Source: an uncultured Oscillospiraceae bacterium (GTDB lineage: Bacteria; Bacillota_A; Clostridia; Oscillospirales; Acutalibacteraceae). From it: a stretch of 30,009 nt of DNA. The position numbers were made by a program, and so were the translations under genes. The stretch lies in assembly GCA_910587995.1 (NCBI GenBank), contig CAJUNS010000031.1, forward strand, positions 1-30,009. The letters run 5' to 3'. Positions 6,598-14,082 of this stretch are shown here, in pieces. The notes below the pieces were generated by a model. The model was given only the letters and a program-made list of their open reading frames with translations. It was not told where the DNA came from and did not search any database. Within the stretch, counting starts at the first letter, position 1. Every line of letters starts with the position of its first letter.

Positions 6598-7315
6598 GGG
6601 CGCCTTTCTGGCCGCCTGCCGCCAAGTGATGGAGGCGCCCAGCCGGGGCGGGGGCATCGGCACCTTGGGCGAAAAGACCCTGCATGCGGCGCTGAAGCTC
6701 TGCCTGGAGCCCCGGGAGGGCTGCCGGGAGGTGCTGGTGGGCCGCTTTGTGGCGGACATCCTCAATGAAGAGGGCGTTACGGAGATTCAAACCAGCGGCT
6801 TTGGGCGGCTGCGGGAGAAGCTGGCCTTTTACCTGGAGGCTTACCCAGTGCGGCTGGTGTACCCGGTGGCGGGCATTAAGTGGCTGGTCAATGTGGGCCC
6901 GGACGGTGCGGCCGCGCCCCGCCGGAAAAGCCCCAAGCCCGAGGGCCCCTGGCAGATTCTGCCGGAGCTGGCGGCGGTGAAGGAGTATCTGGGCCACCCC
7001 GGCCTGCGGCTGCTGGTGCCGGTCTTGGAGGTGGAAGAGTACCGCCTGCGGGATGGCAAAGGACGCCGGGGCTATACCCGCTGGGAGCGCATGCCTGTGC
7101 GGCTGCTGGATCAAACGGCGGTGGAAGGCCCCCAGGAGGCGGGGAAGCTGCTGCCGCCGGGGCTTTTGGAGGAATTCACCGCCAAAGAGTTCCAAAAGGC
7201 CGGGCGGTTCTCCCCTATGCAGGGCTCGCTGGCCTTAAGCGCGGCCAAGGCCCTGGGCACGGTGGAGCGGATAGGAAACCGGGGCCGGGCCTATTTATAC
7301 CGCAGGGCGGAGTAG
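6590..7315 (+). CDS. hypothetical protein, possible PD-(D/E)XK-like fold
   Basis: A 241-residue protein starting at GTG 6590, which overlaps the amidohydrolase stop (GTGGATGA). Near the N-terminus, GEKTLHAALK is followed by VADILNEEGVTEIQT (D56, E65, Q67) and FGRLREKLAFYL. A D then E-x-Q pattern after an E..H helix resembles the restriction-endonuclease-like fold in CoiA-type proteins. The last 50 residues look like a winged helix ending RAYLYRR. The nuclease reading is inference; no family name is certain. Membership of the queH operon does not reveal its role. Confidence 0.72.
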   Translation: MDEGAFLAACRQVMEAPSRGGGIGTLGEKTLHAALKLCLEPREGCREVLVGRFVADILNEEGVTEIQTSGFGRLREKLAFYLEAYPVRLVYPVAGIKWLVNVGPDGAAAPRRKSPKPEGPWQILPELAAVKEYLGHPGLRLLVPVLEVEEYRLRDGKGRRGYTRWERMPVRLLDQTAVEGPQEAGKLLPPGLLEEFTAKEFQKAGRFSPMQGSLALSAAKALGTVERIGNRGRAYLYRRAE

Positions 7316-7390
7316 CCAGGAGGCTGGCAGTGGGCCAGGAACTGTTTTGCGGCTGCAAGGAGAAGCCCAGGCGGGAAAGGAGTCATACCG

Positions 7391-7645
7391 ATGACGTTTG
7401 ACATGCAGAAACTCTATTACTTCACCGAAGGGAACAGCTTTACGGGCAGCTATTCCAGCGGGCCCAAGCTGCTGCGCTACCGGGTGGAGCCGGACAAGGA
7501 AAACAGCCAGCTTCTGGCTTGGAGCTGGAAAGAGGACAAATGCTTTGAGCGGGCCCTAGAAAAGCGGGAGGGGGCCTTCCCTATGACCGAAAAGGGCATG
7601 GAGCAGCTTCAGGGCTGGCTGGGGGAGGCCTGGCAGGCGGAATAA
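7391..7645 (+). CDS. small hypothetical protein
   Basis: An 84-residue soluble protein starting MTFDMQKLYYFTEGN, with AAAGGAG about nine bases before the ATG. It is tryptophan-rich and charged (LLAWSWKEDKCFERALEKREG) and ends in a short helix. I do not recognise it. It lies 75 bases after the previous gene and is probably the last gene of the queH operon. A strong hairpin without a T-run (7647-7667) follows directly. Confidence 0.75.
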   Translation: MTFDMQKLYYFTEGNSFTGSYSSGPKLLRYRVEPDKENSQLLAWSWKEDKCFERALEKREGAFPMTEKGMEQLQGWLGEAWQAE

Positions 7646-7646
7646 G

Positions 7647-7667
7647 CCGCCCGCGGGGCCGCGGCGG
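7647..7667 (+). terminator. GC hairpin after the queH operon, weak terminator
   Basis: CCGC-C-CGCG-GGGC-CGCG-GCGG folds into a stable hairpin right after the 7645 stop, but no T-run follows. Confidence 0.35.
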
Positions 7668-7809
7668 AAGCGTTCTGAGCCATATTGCATATTATTATAG
7701 AAAGGGAAAAGACCTCGTTGCCGTTGGATTCGCCAACCTGGGAAAGGTTTGCGCTGGCGCGGAGGGCGGCTTTTTGTTAGCAAAGCGGCCGGGGGCAGCC
7801 CGCCCCAAT

Positions 7810-7900
7810 GGGCGTGTCCGTTTCGGAGAGCTTTTCGTGTTCCCCCCGCCCTACGGGCGGGGGGAACACAGATGATTATCTCTGCGGTTGGGACACACCC
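7810..7900 (+). mobile_element. MITE-like palindromic element, copy 3
   Basis: A 91-bp copy with ends GGGCGTGTCC and GGACACACCC and a long internal hairpin (GTGTTCCCCCCGCCC / GGGCGGGGGGAACAC). It is flanked by a perfect 9-bp duplication CGCCCCAAT (7801-7809 and 7901-7909). It sits just upstream of the promoter of the CNNM/CBS gene. Confidence 0.9.
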
Positions 7901-7916
7901 CGCCCCAATTCCCCGC

Positions 7917-7945
7917 TTGCTTTTTCCCCAAAAATGTGGTATCAT
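7917..7945 (+). promoter_or_regulatory. promoter of the CNNM/CBS gene
   Basis: TTGCTT (7917-7922), a 17-base spacer and TATCAT (7940-7945), about 55 bases before the chosen start. It begins 16 bases after the end of mobile-element copy 3. Confidence 0.6.
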
Positions 7946-8000
7946 ATACTCCATCCTATGGTGTCCCTGCCATGGCGCCGCCTTATGGCGCGGAAAATTT

Positions 8001-9311
8001 ATGACAAAGGTGTTGGTTTCTTCCTCTATGGACAGTCACAGTACGGCCTTGATTATGGTTCTCATCGTTCTCATCGCGCTCTCCGCCTATTTCTCCGCCA
8101 CCGAAACGGCCTTTTCGTCTCTCAACCGCATCCGGCTGAAGAACCTGGCCTCCGCTGGCAACCGGCGGGCCCAGCTGGCCTACGCCCTCTCGGAGAATTA
8201 CGATGAGCTGCTCTCCACCATTTTGGTGGGCAACAACCTGGTGAACATCGCCTCCACCACCATCTCTACCCTGCTGTTCGTCAAAGCCCTGGGCGGCAGC
8301 GCCGGGCCCACCGTCTCCACCATTGTTATGACCGTGGTGGTGCTGGTCTTCGGCGAGGTCAGCCCCAAAAGCATGGCAAAAGAGCACGCCGAGTCCTTCG
8401 CCATGTTCTCCGGCCCCTTCATCCGGCTGCTTATTGTTTTGCTGCGGCCGGTGAACTTCCTTTTCAGCCTGCTCAAGCGCGGCTTGCGCAAGCTGGTCCA
8501 CAGCGGCCCCAGCCAGTCCATGACGGACAGTGAGCTGCTTACCATTGTGGAGGAGGCGGAGCAGGAAGGGGGCATCGACAAAAACGAAAGCGCTATGCTG
8601 CGAAACGTAATCGAGTTTGACGACATCCAGGCCATTGAGATTATGACCCCCCGGGTGGATGTGGAGGCTGTGCCCAAGGACGTCTCCAAAGAGGAGCTCT
8701 CTCAGCTCTTTCGGGAAACCGGATACTCCCGCCTGCCTGTCTATGAGGAGACCATTGACAGCATTGTGGGCGTAATCCACGAAAAAGACTTTTACAGCAT
8801 GGTTTGGGGCCAGCCGGCCCAGGTGCTCAGCATTTTAAAACCAGCGGAGTTCATCCCGCCCTCCATGAAGCTTTCTGACCTGATGAAGCTTTTGCAGCAG
8901 AAGAAGTCCCATATGGCGGTGATTGTGGACGAATTTGGCGGCACCGAGGGCATCGTCACGTTGGAGGACGTGATTGAGGAACTGGTAGGCGAAATTTGGG
9001 ACGAACACGACGACGTGGTCCAAGAGGGCATTTTGCCCACCGGCGAGGGCCTGTACCGGGTGTACGGCTCCGCGGCCCTGGACGATTTATTTCAGCTTTT
9101 GAACATTGAAAGCGGCACGGACTCCACCACGGTCAATGGGTGGATCGCCGAGCAGCTGGACCGCATCCCCCAGACGGGAGACAGCTTTCAGTATCAAAAC
9201 ATCAGCTTTTTGGTCACCAAAGCCGCGGGCAACCGGGCGGAAGAGATTCGGGTCAAGCTGCTTCCCCAGCCCACCGCTTCCGAGACAGCGGAAAAGGCGG
9301 CCTCCAGCTAA
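8001..9311 (+). CDS. CNNM/CBS-domain membrane protein (hemolysin C/CorB family)
   Basis: A 436-residue protein with the standard family layout. An N-terminal CNNM (DUF21) membrane domain has SATETAFSSL near residue 32 and GEVSPKSMAKEHAE near residue 123. Then come paired CBS domains (MTPRVDVEAVP; IVDEFGGTEGIVTLEDVIEELVGEI) and a C-terminal CorC/HlyC domain. Relatives are linked to magnesium or cobalt efflux; the name hemolysin is historical. The ATG at 8001 is the most likely start, but the ribosome binding site is poor and ATG 8028 is an alternative. The frame stays open upstream through the mobile element, which is not coding. Confidence 0.9.
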   Translation: MTKVLVSSSMDSHSTALIMVLIVLIALSAYFSATETAFSSLNRIRLKNLASAGNRRAQLAYALSENYDELLSTILVGNNLVNIASTTISTLLFVKALGGSAGPTVSTIVMTVVVLVFGEVSPKSMAKEHAESFAMFSGPFIRLLIVLLRPVNFLFSLLKRGLRKLVHSGPSQSMTDSELLTIVEEAEQEGGIDKNESAMLRNVIEFDDIQAIEIMTPRVDVEAVPKDVSKEELSQLFRETGYSRLPVYEETIDSIVGVIHEKDFYSMVWGQPAQVLSILKPAEFIPPSMKLSDLMKLLQQKKSHMAVIVDEFGGTEGIVTLEDVIEELVGEIWDEHDDVVQEGILPTGEGLYRVYGSAALDDLFQLLNIESGTDSTTVNGWIAEQLDRIPQTGDSFQYQNISFLVTKAAGNRAEEIRVKLLPQPTASETAEKAASS

Positions 9312-9483
9312 GGCGCTTTTTGCGGCCCGCCTTAAAACAGGCTTCCGCGTGGAAGCGGAATGAGAAAACATATTTTTGCGCAGGGCCGCATACCACAAGG
9401 CCATGGAGGTCAACGAGTTCCTTCGCAGGCCGTTTGTGTTAATTGGATTAATTTAGAAGATTCATATATTTTAGAAAGCGTTC

Positions 9484-9600
9484 CTGCAAGACACAGGGGC
9501 CGCTGTAGAGTTGTATTGCTAACGCAGTTCAAAAAGAAGCCAAGTTCCTTTTGAACCGCGTCAACGAATACCTCCACAGCGGCCCTTTTTCTTTTTGCAG
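9484..9600. repeat. long imperfect foldback (inverted repeat) with T-run
   Basis: Arms 9497-9538 and 9545-9585 are inverted repeats of about 42 bases around loop GCCAAG. CTGCAA...TTGCAG extends the palindrome to 9484-9600. Several differences between the arms are A/G changes that would be U-G pairs in a minus-strand RNA. On the plus strand TTTTTCTTTTT follows the stem, so it may end transcription of the 8001-9311 gene. It could also be a decayed small mobile element or a structured RNA. Confidence 0.7.
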
Positions 9601-9757
9601 CCCGCCGGAAGCGGCGGACTGCGGGGAAAAAGCCCTGTGTTGGAGCGGGAATTACCCTTTTGTGGGTGCATAAAGGGGAAATGGGGGAGGTTAGGCCTCT
9701 CAAGAGGCTGAAAATTAAGAAAGTTAATCGAGAGATTAAAAAAATTAAAAACACCTA
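9601..9757. other. intergenic region upstream of the DUF2089 gene
   Basis: No gene is seen. It holds a small GC hairpin (GCAG-CCCGCCG / CGGCGG-CTGC, 9597-9622), a short hairpin AGGCCTCTCAAGAGGC near 9694-9709, and an A/T-rich tract (9712-9757) that could act as an UP element for the promoter at 9758. Confidence 0.5.
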
Positions 9758-9786
9758 TTGACATATTTAAGGAGCCGCGCTATAAT
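9758..9786 (+). promoter_or_regulatory. promoter of the DUF2089/LiaX-like operon
   Basis: Perfect TTGACA (9758-9763), a 17-base spacer and perfect TATAAT (9781-9786), with A/T-rich DNA just upstream. Confidence 0.93.
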
Positions 9787-9827
9787 AAGGGCACAAACTA
9801 AGCTGCATCGCAAAGGAGATGGGCAAT

Positions 9828-10235
9828 ATGTCAACAAAGAACTATAACGCACCCGCCCGGTGCCCGGTGTGCGGCGGCTCCATGCAGGTCACGGGCTTGA
9901 AATGCGCCGGATGCGGCACGGAGCTGAAAGGAAGCTTCACCCCCTGCCGGTTCTGCGCGCTGGATGAGAAAAACCTGCGCTTTGTGGAGGTCTTCCTCCG
10001 GTGCCGGGGGTCCATCAAAGAGGTGGAGCGGTCTCTGGGGGTCAGCTACCCCACGGTAAAAAACATGCTGGAAGCGGCCCTCTCCGCCCTGCGGCTGGAC
10101 GAGGACCCGAACCTGCGGGAGGCTAGGGAAGAAGAGGACCGGCAGGAGATTCTCTCCCGGCTGGCCCAGGGAGAACTGAATGTAGACGCGGCCGTGGAGG
10201 CCTTGAAACAGTTGAAAGGCGGGAAAAAATCATGA
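9828..10235 (+). CDS. DUF2089-family zinc-ribbon/HTH regulator
   Basis: A 135-residue protein. The N-terminal zinc-ribbon has CPVC (C12, C15) and CAGC (C26, C29), plus CRFC (C40, C43). A helix-turn-helix of sigma/DeoR type follows (GSIKEVERSLGVSYPTVKNML). A C-terminal SHOCT-like segment (RQEILSRLAQGELNVDAAVEALKQL) resembles the first 35 residues of the LiaX-like protein in the same operon. DUF2089 proteins often sit beside DUF4097 genes and probably regulate them. The ATG at 9828 is chosen because AAGGAG is nine bases before it and only one base from the ATG at 9819. The stop overlaps the next start as ATGA. Confidence 0.9.
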   Translation: MSTKNYNAPARCPVCGGSMQVTGLKCAGCGTELKGSFTPCRFCALDEKNLRFVEVFLRCRGSIKEVERSLGVSYPTVKNMLEAALSALRLDEDPNLREAREEEDRQEILSRLAQGELNVDAAVEALKQLKGGKKS

Positions 10236-10372
10236 AACAGGAAGGTTTGCCCAGAATGCTGGCTTATAGCGATTTGACCCGGGACGCGGCCCTGCGGCTG
10301 GCGGCGGAGGAACGGTGGGAGTCCATGCTGCGGCATGAACGGAAAAAGCATGGGAAGAAAGGCGGGAAATAA
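10232..10372 (+). CDS. 46-residue protein between DUF2089 and LiaX-like genes
   Basis: Begins MKQEGLPRMLAYSDLTRDAA and ends in a lysine/glycine-rich tail (KKHGKKGGK). Its ATG overlaps the DUF2089 stop (ATGA) and its own stop lies one base before the next ATG, so all three genes look translationally coupled. The sequence is a predicted amphipathic helix with many arginines and glutamates and no membrane segment. No known family. The tight packing argues that it is real. Confidence 0.72.
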   Translation: MKQEGLPRMLAYSDLTRDAALRLAAEERWESMLRHERKKHGKKGGK

Positions 10373-10373
10373 G

Positions 10374-12470
10374 ATGAACGAGAACAATCGCGCGATTTTG
10401 GAGATGCTGGAACAGGGAAAGATTTCGGAAGAGGAAGCCGCCCGGCTGCTGGACGCGCTGGAGGCCCAGGCAGAGGCCGGGGAGGAAGCCCCCGCCGGCC
10501 AGGACGGGAGCTCCAGCGAGCCGGTTCCTGCCGGGCAGGAGGATGGGTGCAGCGTCGTCCTTAACCTAGGCGAGGGAATGCGGATCAACGTGGACAGCCG
10601 CGATGGCGTGCGGGTTTTGGACCAAGAGGCGAACGGAAAGGTTTTTGTGCCCACGCCGCCAGTCCCACCCGTATCGCCGGTCCCGCCTGTGCCGCCGGTT
10701 CCCCCCGCGCCGCCAGCGCCTCCCGCTATGCCGGCCATGCCTCCCGCGCCGGTCCCGCCGCCCCCCGGCGACCCGGAAGCCCTGGAGCGTTACAACGAAG
10801 AGGTGGAGCGCTTCCAGGAGAAATGCCAGAAGCTGATGGAGTGGCACCAGGAGGAGATGGAGGAACACTGCCGGCAGGTGGAAGAGCGCCAGGAGCGGTA
10901 TCAGGCGCAGATGGACGCCTACCACCAGCGCCTGGAGGAAATGGAGGCCTACCACCGGAGCCTGGAAGAGCAGCATGAGCGGCACCGGGAGCAGATGGAG
11001 CGCTACCACCAGCGCTTGGGGCAGCCGGGCCAGGAGGCGCGGGCGCAGCAGACCGGCGGTTTTTTGACGGGGGAGGAGTACAGCCGCGCCTACAGCCAGG
11101 CCTATGAGAAGGTGTACAGCGCCGGATACCCGGAGGTGGAGGAGCTGGGGCCCGGCACGCCCGAAGGGCAGTCCCGCCTGTCGGAGCTGTGCGGGGAGGC
11201 CGCCCAGGCCGCTGAAGAGGCGGTGCGCCAGGCACAGGAAGAAAAGCGGCAGAATGCCCAGCCCGGCGGCGACTGGCAGGACCGCACCCGCTGCTGGGGC
11301 GCGCGCCTTGGGGACATTGGCGCGGAGATCCGCCGGGCCATGCAGGGCCTGGGGGCTCAGATCAGCGATGAGGTCCAGGAAGCCATGGAGGATTTGCAGG
11401 ACGCCATGAGCGAGGTTCAGGACTCCCTGGGGGAGGTTGCCGAGGCTTGGCAGGAGTGGGCCGAGGAGGAAGAGGATGACGACGATGACGGGGACTTCTC
11501 CTTTGACGGAGAGGACGAAGACGAGGATGACGACGATGGCTTGGATGACGGCTCCCCCCAGCCCGCCCAGGCGGCGCAGACAGCCGATGGCTGGTATGTC
11601 AACACCAGCAACTGCGCCTTGAGCAGCCTGGATAAGCTGGACGTCAACTGGATTTCCGGTTCGGTGGAGATCGCGCCCTGGGACGGCGATTATGTGGAGA
11701 TCTCGGAGCGCAGCCGGAAGCCCCTGGAGGAGCGGCAGAAAATGCGGGTTTATGTGTCGGACGCCCGGAAGCTGACCGTGCGGTTTACCGCCCAGCAGAA
11801 CAACTATGGCGGCGTGCTTGGCAAGGGCTGGAATATAGGCGGCTTCATGATGTCCGGAAAGCATCTGACGGTGAAAATTCCCCGGGACCTGTGCGGCCAG
11901 GTGGAGGCTTTGAAAATCCACAGCATGTCCGCCAGCGTCAGCGTGGCGGAGCTCACCGGCGAGGGCTTCGCGGTGGACACCGTTTCCGGCGCGGTCCATG
12001 CCAGCGCCCTGCGTGCGGAGCAAATGAAGCTCCACAGCGTATCGGGCCGTGTGGACGCCACTGGCAGCTCGGCGGAAAAATTACAGCTCAGTTCGGTTTC
12101 CGGCGTGGTGGCGGGCAGCGGCCTGGCCGCGGAGAAGGCCAAGTTCTCCTCGGTTTCCGGGGCAGTTCTGGTCCATGCCAACGCGGAGAGCTTTGAGGTC
12201 TCCACCACCTCCGGCAAGACGGAGCTTCGGGTGGACCAATGCCCGGAAAAGGCCCGTCTCACCTCGGTTTCCGGCAAGGTCGCCATGGTTATGCCGGAAA
12301 ACGATGGATTTACCGTTGGCTACAAGTCTTCCAGCGGCGGCTTCAGCTCAGACTTCCCCCTGACGGGAAGCCTGGACAAAAAGAAGGGCAAAGGCATTTA
12401 TGGCAACGGCGCGACCGCCCTGATCATGCACACCACATCAGGCTCCATGAGCATTGTCAAGGCCAGGTAG
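10374..12470 (+). CDS. LiaX/YvlB-like envelope-stress protein (SHOCT-like + DUF4097)
   Basis: A 698-residue protein. Order: SHOCT-like N-terminus (AILEMLEQGKISEEEAARLLDAL, residues about 6-28); a proline-rich linker (about 92-133, PPVPPVSPVPPVPP type); a long charged coiled coil (about 136-219) with repeating YHQRLEE/YHRSLEE units; an Asp/Glu-rich stretch (about 361-396); and a C-terminal DUF4097 beta-helix (about 408-698) with repeated SSVSGxV units. Enterococcal LiaX and Bacillus YvlB share the end domains and respond to membrane stress, and LiaX binds antimicrobial peptides. The middle is much longer here. No signal peptide is seen. The ATG at 10374 has AAAGGCGGG upstream. A mobile element is inserted exactly after the stop codon. 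Confidence 0.85.
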   Translation: MNENNRAILEMLEQGKISEEEAARLLDALEAQAEAGEEAPAGQDGSSSEPVPAGQEDGCSVVLNLGEGMRINVDSRDGVRVLDQEANGKVFVPTPPVPPVSPVPPVPPVPPAPPAPPAMPAMPPAPVPPPPGDPEALERYNEEVERFQEKCQKLMEWHQEEMEEHCRQVEERQERYQAQMDAYHQRLEEMEAYHRSLEEQHERHREQMERYHQRLGQPGQEARAQQTGGFLTGEEYSRAYSQAYEKVYSAGYPEVEELGPGTPEGQSRLSELCGEAAQAAEEAVRQAQEEKRQNAQPGGDWQDRTRCWGARLGDIGAEIRRAMQGLGAQISDEVQEAMEDLQDAMSEVQDSLGEVAEAWQEWAEEEEDDDDDGDFSFDGEDEDEDDDDGLDDGSPQPAQAAQTADGWYVNTSNCALSSLDKLDVNWISGSVEIAPWDGDYVEISERSRKPLEERQKMRVYVSDARKLTVRFTAQQNNYGGVLGKGWNIGGFMMSGKHLTVKIPRDLCGQVEALKIHSMSASVSVAELTGEGFAVDTVSGAVHASALRAEQMKLHSVSGRVDATGSSAEKLQLSSVSGVVAGSGLAAEKAKFSSVSGAVLVHANAESFEVSTTSGKTELRVDQCPEKARLTSVSGKVAMVMPENDGFTVGYKSSSGGFSSDFPLTGSLDKKKGKGIYGNGATALIMHTTSGSMSIVKAR

Positions 12471-12476
12471 GCGGTA

Positions 12477-12547
12477 GGGATTGTACAGAGATAACCCCCG
12501 CCCTGCGGGCGGGGGAACACGAAAGGCTCTCCGAAACGGACGCTCCT
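12477..12547 (-). mobile_element. MITE-like palindromic element, copy 4 (shortened)
   Basis: A 71-bp copy in the opposite orientation. On the minus strand it begins AGGAGCGTCC and ends ACAATCCC. Part of the right arm beyond the internal hairpin is missing compared with the others. It is flanked by a perfect 9-bp duplication TAGGCGGTA (12468-12476 and 12548-12556). The left duplication contains the TAG stop codon of the LiaX-like gene, so the insertion left that protein intact. Confidence 0.88.
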
Positions 12548-12582
12548 TAGGCGGTATTCGAGTATAAGTTTTCTGCTAATAA

Positions 12583-12626
12583 AAACAGGCGGCACAGGAC
12601 TGCAAAGGGTCCTGTGCCGCCTGTTT
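12583..12626 (-). terminator. intrinsic terminator of the oxidoreductase gene
   Basis: A perfect 18-bp stem AAACAGGCGGCACAGGAC / GTCCTGTGCCGCCTGTTT. Its minus-strand end runs into a T-rich stretch (TTTTTATT), so it mainly terminates the minus-strand oxidoreductase. It may also stop read-through from the LiaX-like gene. Confidence 0.85.
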
Positions 12627-12685
12627 GGCCTTGTTGGGCTGCTGGCAGAGCAAGCCCGCAAAGTTAAGTTCTGCCGGAGCCGCCT

Positions 12686-13837
12686 TTAGTAGGTTCCTTC
12701 GGTGTTGAAGGTAATGGCCGCGCCTTCCTTTTTCCGGGAGCCAGCCCGGCGGCGGTCCAGCTCTTGCAGGAACAGCTCCTCGTCAAAGGGGATGTCCACC
12801 GGCTTCTGGAGCCAGCTGGAAAGATGCATGGCGTTGGAAAGGGTCAGGCCGCCAATGCCCTCCCGGCCATCCGCCACCAAAGGCTCGCCCCGCAGGATGT
12901 TGGCGGCAAAGGCATTCAGTACTCCAACATGCTGGGGGTTCTCCCCATCGGTCTCAATAGGGACCTCCTGACAGTCCGGCTTCTGGAAGCCCTCTTGAGA
13001 GGTGCGGCAGAAGTCCCGCTCATCCTGGGCCAGCCGCCAGAAGCGCAGGGCTCCGTCCTCGCAGACCAGCTTGCCCAGCGTGCCGGTGACCTCAAAGCGG
13101 TTGGTGCCCGGAGCGTCGCCGGTGGTGGTGACGAACACGCCGGTGGCCCCGCCGGGGAATTCCAGGTAAGCGGTCACATCGTCTTCCACCTCAATGTCGT
13201 GCCACTTGCCCTCGTGGCAGAAGGCTTGAACCCGCTGGGGCAGGCCGCAGATCCACTGGAGCAGGTCCAGCTGGTGGGGGCACTGGTTCAGCAGGACGCC
13301 GCCGCCCTCGCCGGACCAGGTGGCGCGCCAGTCGCCGGAATCATAGTAAATTTGCGTGCGGTACCAGTCGGTGATAATCCAGTTTACCCGCTTAAGCTGG
13401 CCCAGCTGGCCTTCTTGAACCATTTGGCGCATTTTGCGGTAGAGGCAGTTGGTGCGCTGGTTAAACATCATGGCGAAGACCTTGCCGCTCTGGTCCGCGG
13501 CGGCGTTCATCTCCCGCACGGCCTTGGTGTAGACCCCGGCGGGCTTTTCGCACATGACATGGAGGTCCTGGGAGAAGGCATCTTGGGCCAGGGTGGGGTG
13601 CTGGTAGTGGGGCGTGGCGATAAGCACCGCGTCGCACAGGCCGCTGCGGATGAGCTGGCTGCCCTCGGTAAAGAGCGGAACGCCGGGCAGGTTGTCTTGG
13701 GCCCAGGCGCGGCGGGCCTCCCGGCGGTCGGCAACGGCGGCCAGGGTGATTTCGGGGGTTTTTCCGGCCAGAATATTCTGGGTGTGGCCGCTGCCCATAT
13801 TGCCCAGGCCAATAACGCCCAGTTTGACTTTTTCCAT
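12686..13837 (-). CDS. Gfo/Idh/MocA-family oxidoreductase
   Basis: A 383-residue NAD(P)-dependent oxidoreductase. The N-terminal Rossmann fold starts KLGVIGLGNMGSGH (GLGNMG at 10-15), the conserved EKP motif follows at 97-99 (CEKPAG), and the C-terminal domain is a beta-sheet. Relatives oxidise the ring or side chain of sugars, inositols or sugar nucleotides; the substrate cannot be named. The ATG at 13837 follows AAGAAGG by nine bases, and 40 open upstream codons are not supported. Promoter at 13873-13901 and a strong terminator after the gene, so it is probably monocistronic. Divergent from purL. Confidence 0.92.
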   Translation of the reverse strand: MEKVKLGVIGLGNMGSGHTQNILAGKTPEITLAAVADRREARRAWAQDNLPGVPLFTEGSQLIRSGLCDAVLIATPHYQHPTLAQDAFSQDLHVMCEKPAGVYTKAVREMNAAADQSGKVFAMMFNQRTNCLYRKMRQMVQEGQLGQLKRVNWIITDWYRTQIYYDSGDWRATWSGEGGGVLLNQCPHQLDLLQWICGLPQRVQAFCHEGKWHDIEVEDDVTAYLEFPGGATGVFVTTTGDAPGTNRFEVTGTLGKLVCEDGALRFWRLAQDERDFCRTSQEGFQKPDCQEVPIETDGENPQHVGVLNAFAANILRGEPLVADGREGIGGLTLSNAMHLSSWLQKPVDIPFDEELFLQELDRRRAGSRKKEGAAITFNTEGTY

Positions 13838-13872
13838 AAGAGGGGACCTTCTTTCTTTGGGATATTGGTATA

Positions 13873-13901
13873 AGGATAGCGCATTTGGGGGAGAAAAGCA
13901 A
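13873..13901 (-). promoter_or_regulatory. promoter of the oxidoreductase gene
   Basis: Minus-strand TTGCTT (13896-13901), a 17-base spacer and TATCCT (13873-13878), 36 bases before the start codon. Confidence 0.65.
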
Positions 13902-13989
13902 GGGGAATGTTTACAAAAGCGGGGAAAAAGGGACAAAGCAAAAAAAGAAGCCCGCAAGCTCCCGCCGCGCCGCCCTGCCGCAAATCTTG

Positions 13990-14018
13990 TTGCCTTTCCG
14001 CCCTTCTTATGCTAAAAT
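13990..14018 (+). promoter_or_regulatory. promoter of purL
   Basis: TTGCCT (13990-13995), a 17-base spacer and TAAAAT (14013-14018), 64 bases before purL. I see no guanine-type riboswitch in the short leader. Confidence 0.72.
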
Positions 14019-14082
14019 AAAGACAGCGCCAAGCGCGCGGGATTTTTATTTCACCCCACATCTGGGTCATGGAGGGTTTCAT

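Noticed and set aside
7749..8000. N-terminal extension of the CNNM/CBS protein through the mobile element
   Set aside because: It would translate the palindromic element and the promoter, and the family begins at the membrane domain.
9404..9457. 17-codon ORF beginning MEVNEFLRR
   Set aside because: Very short, no ribosome binding site and no neighbour to support it.
10566..12035. Long minus-strand open frame opposite the LiaX-like gene
   Set aside because: Low-complexity composition that simply mirrors the real gene, and no start signal.
13885..14082. N-terminal extension of PurL
   Set aside because: It lies before the purL promoter and has no PurL similarity. GGAGGG marks the ATG at 14083.
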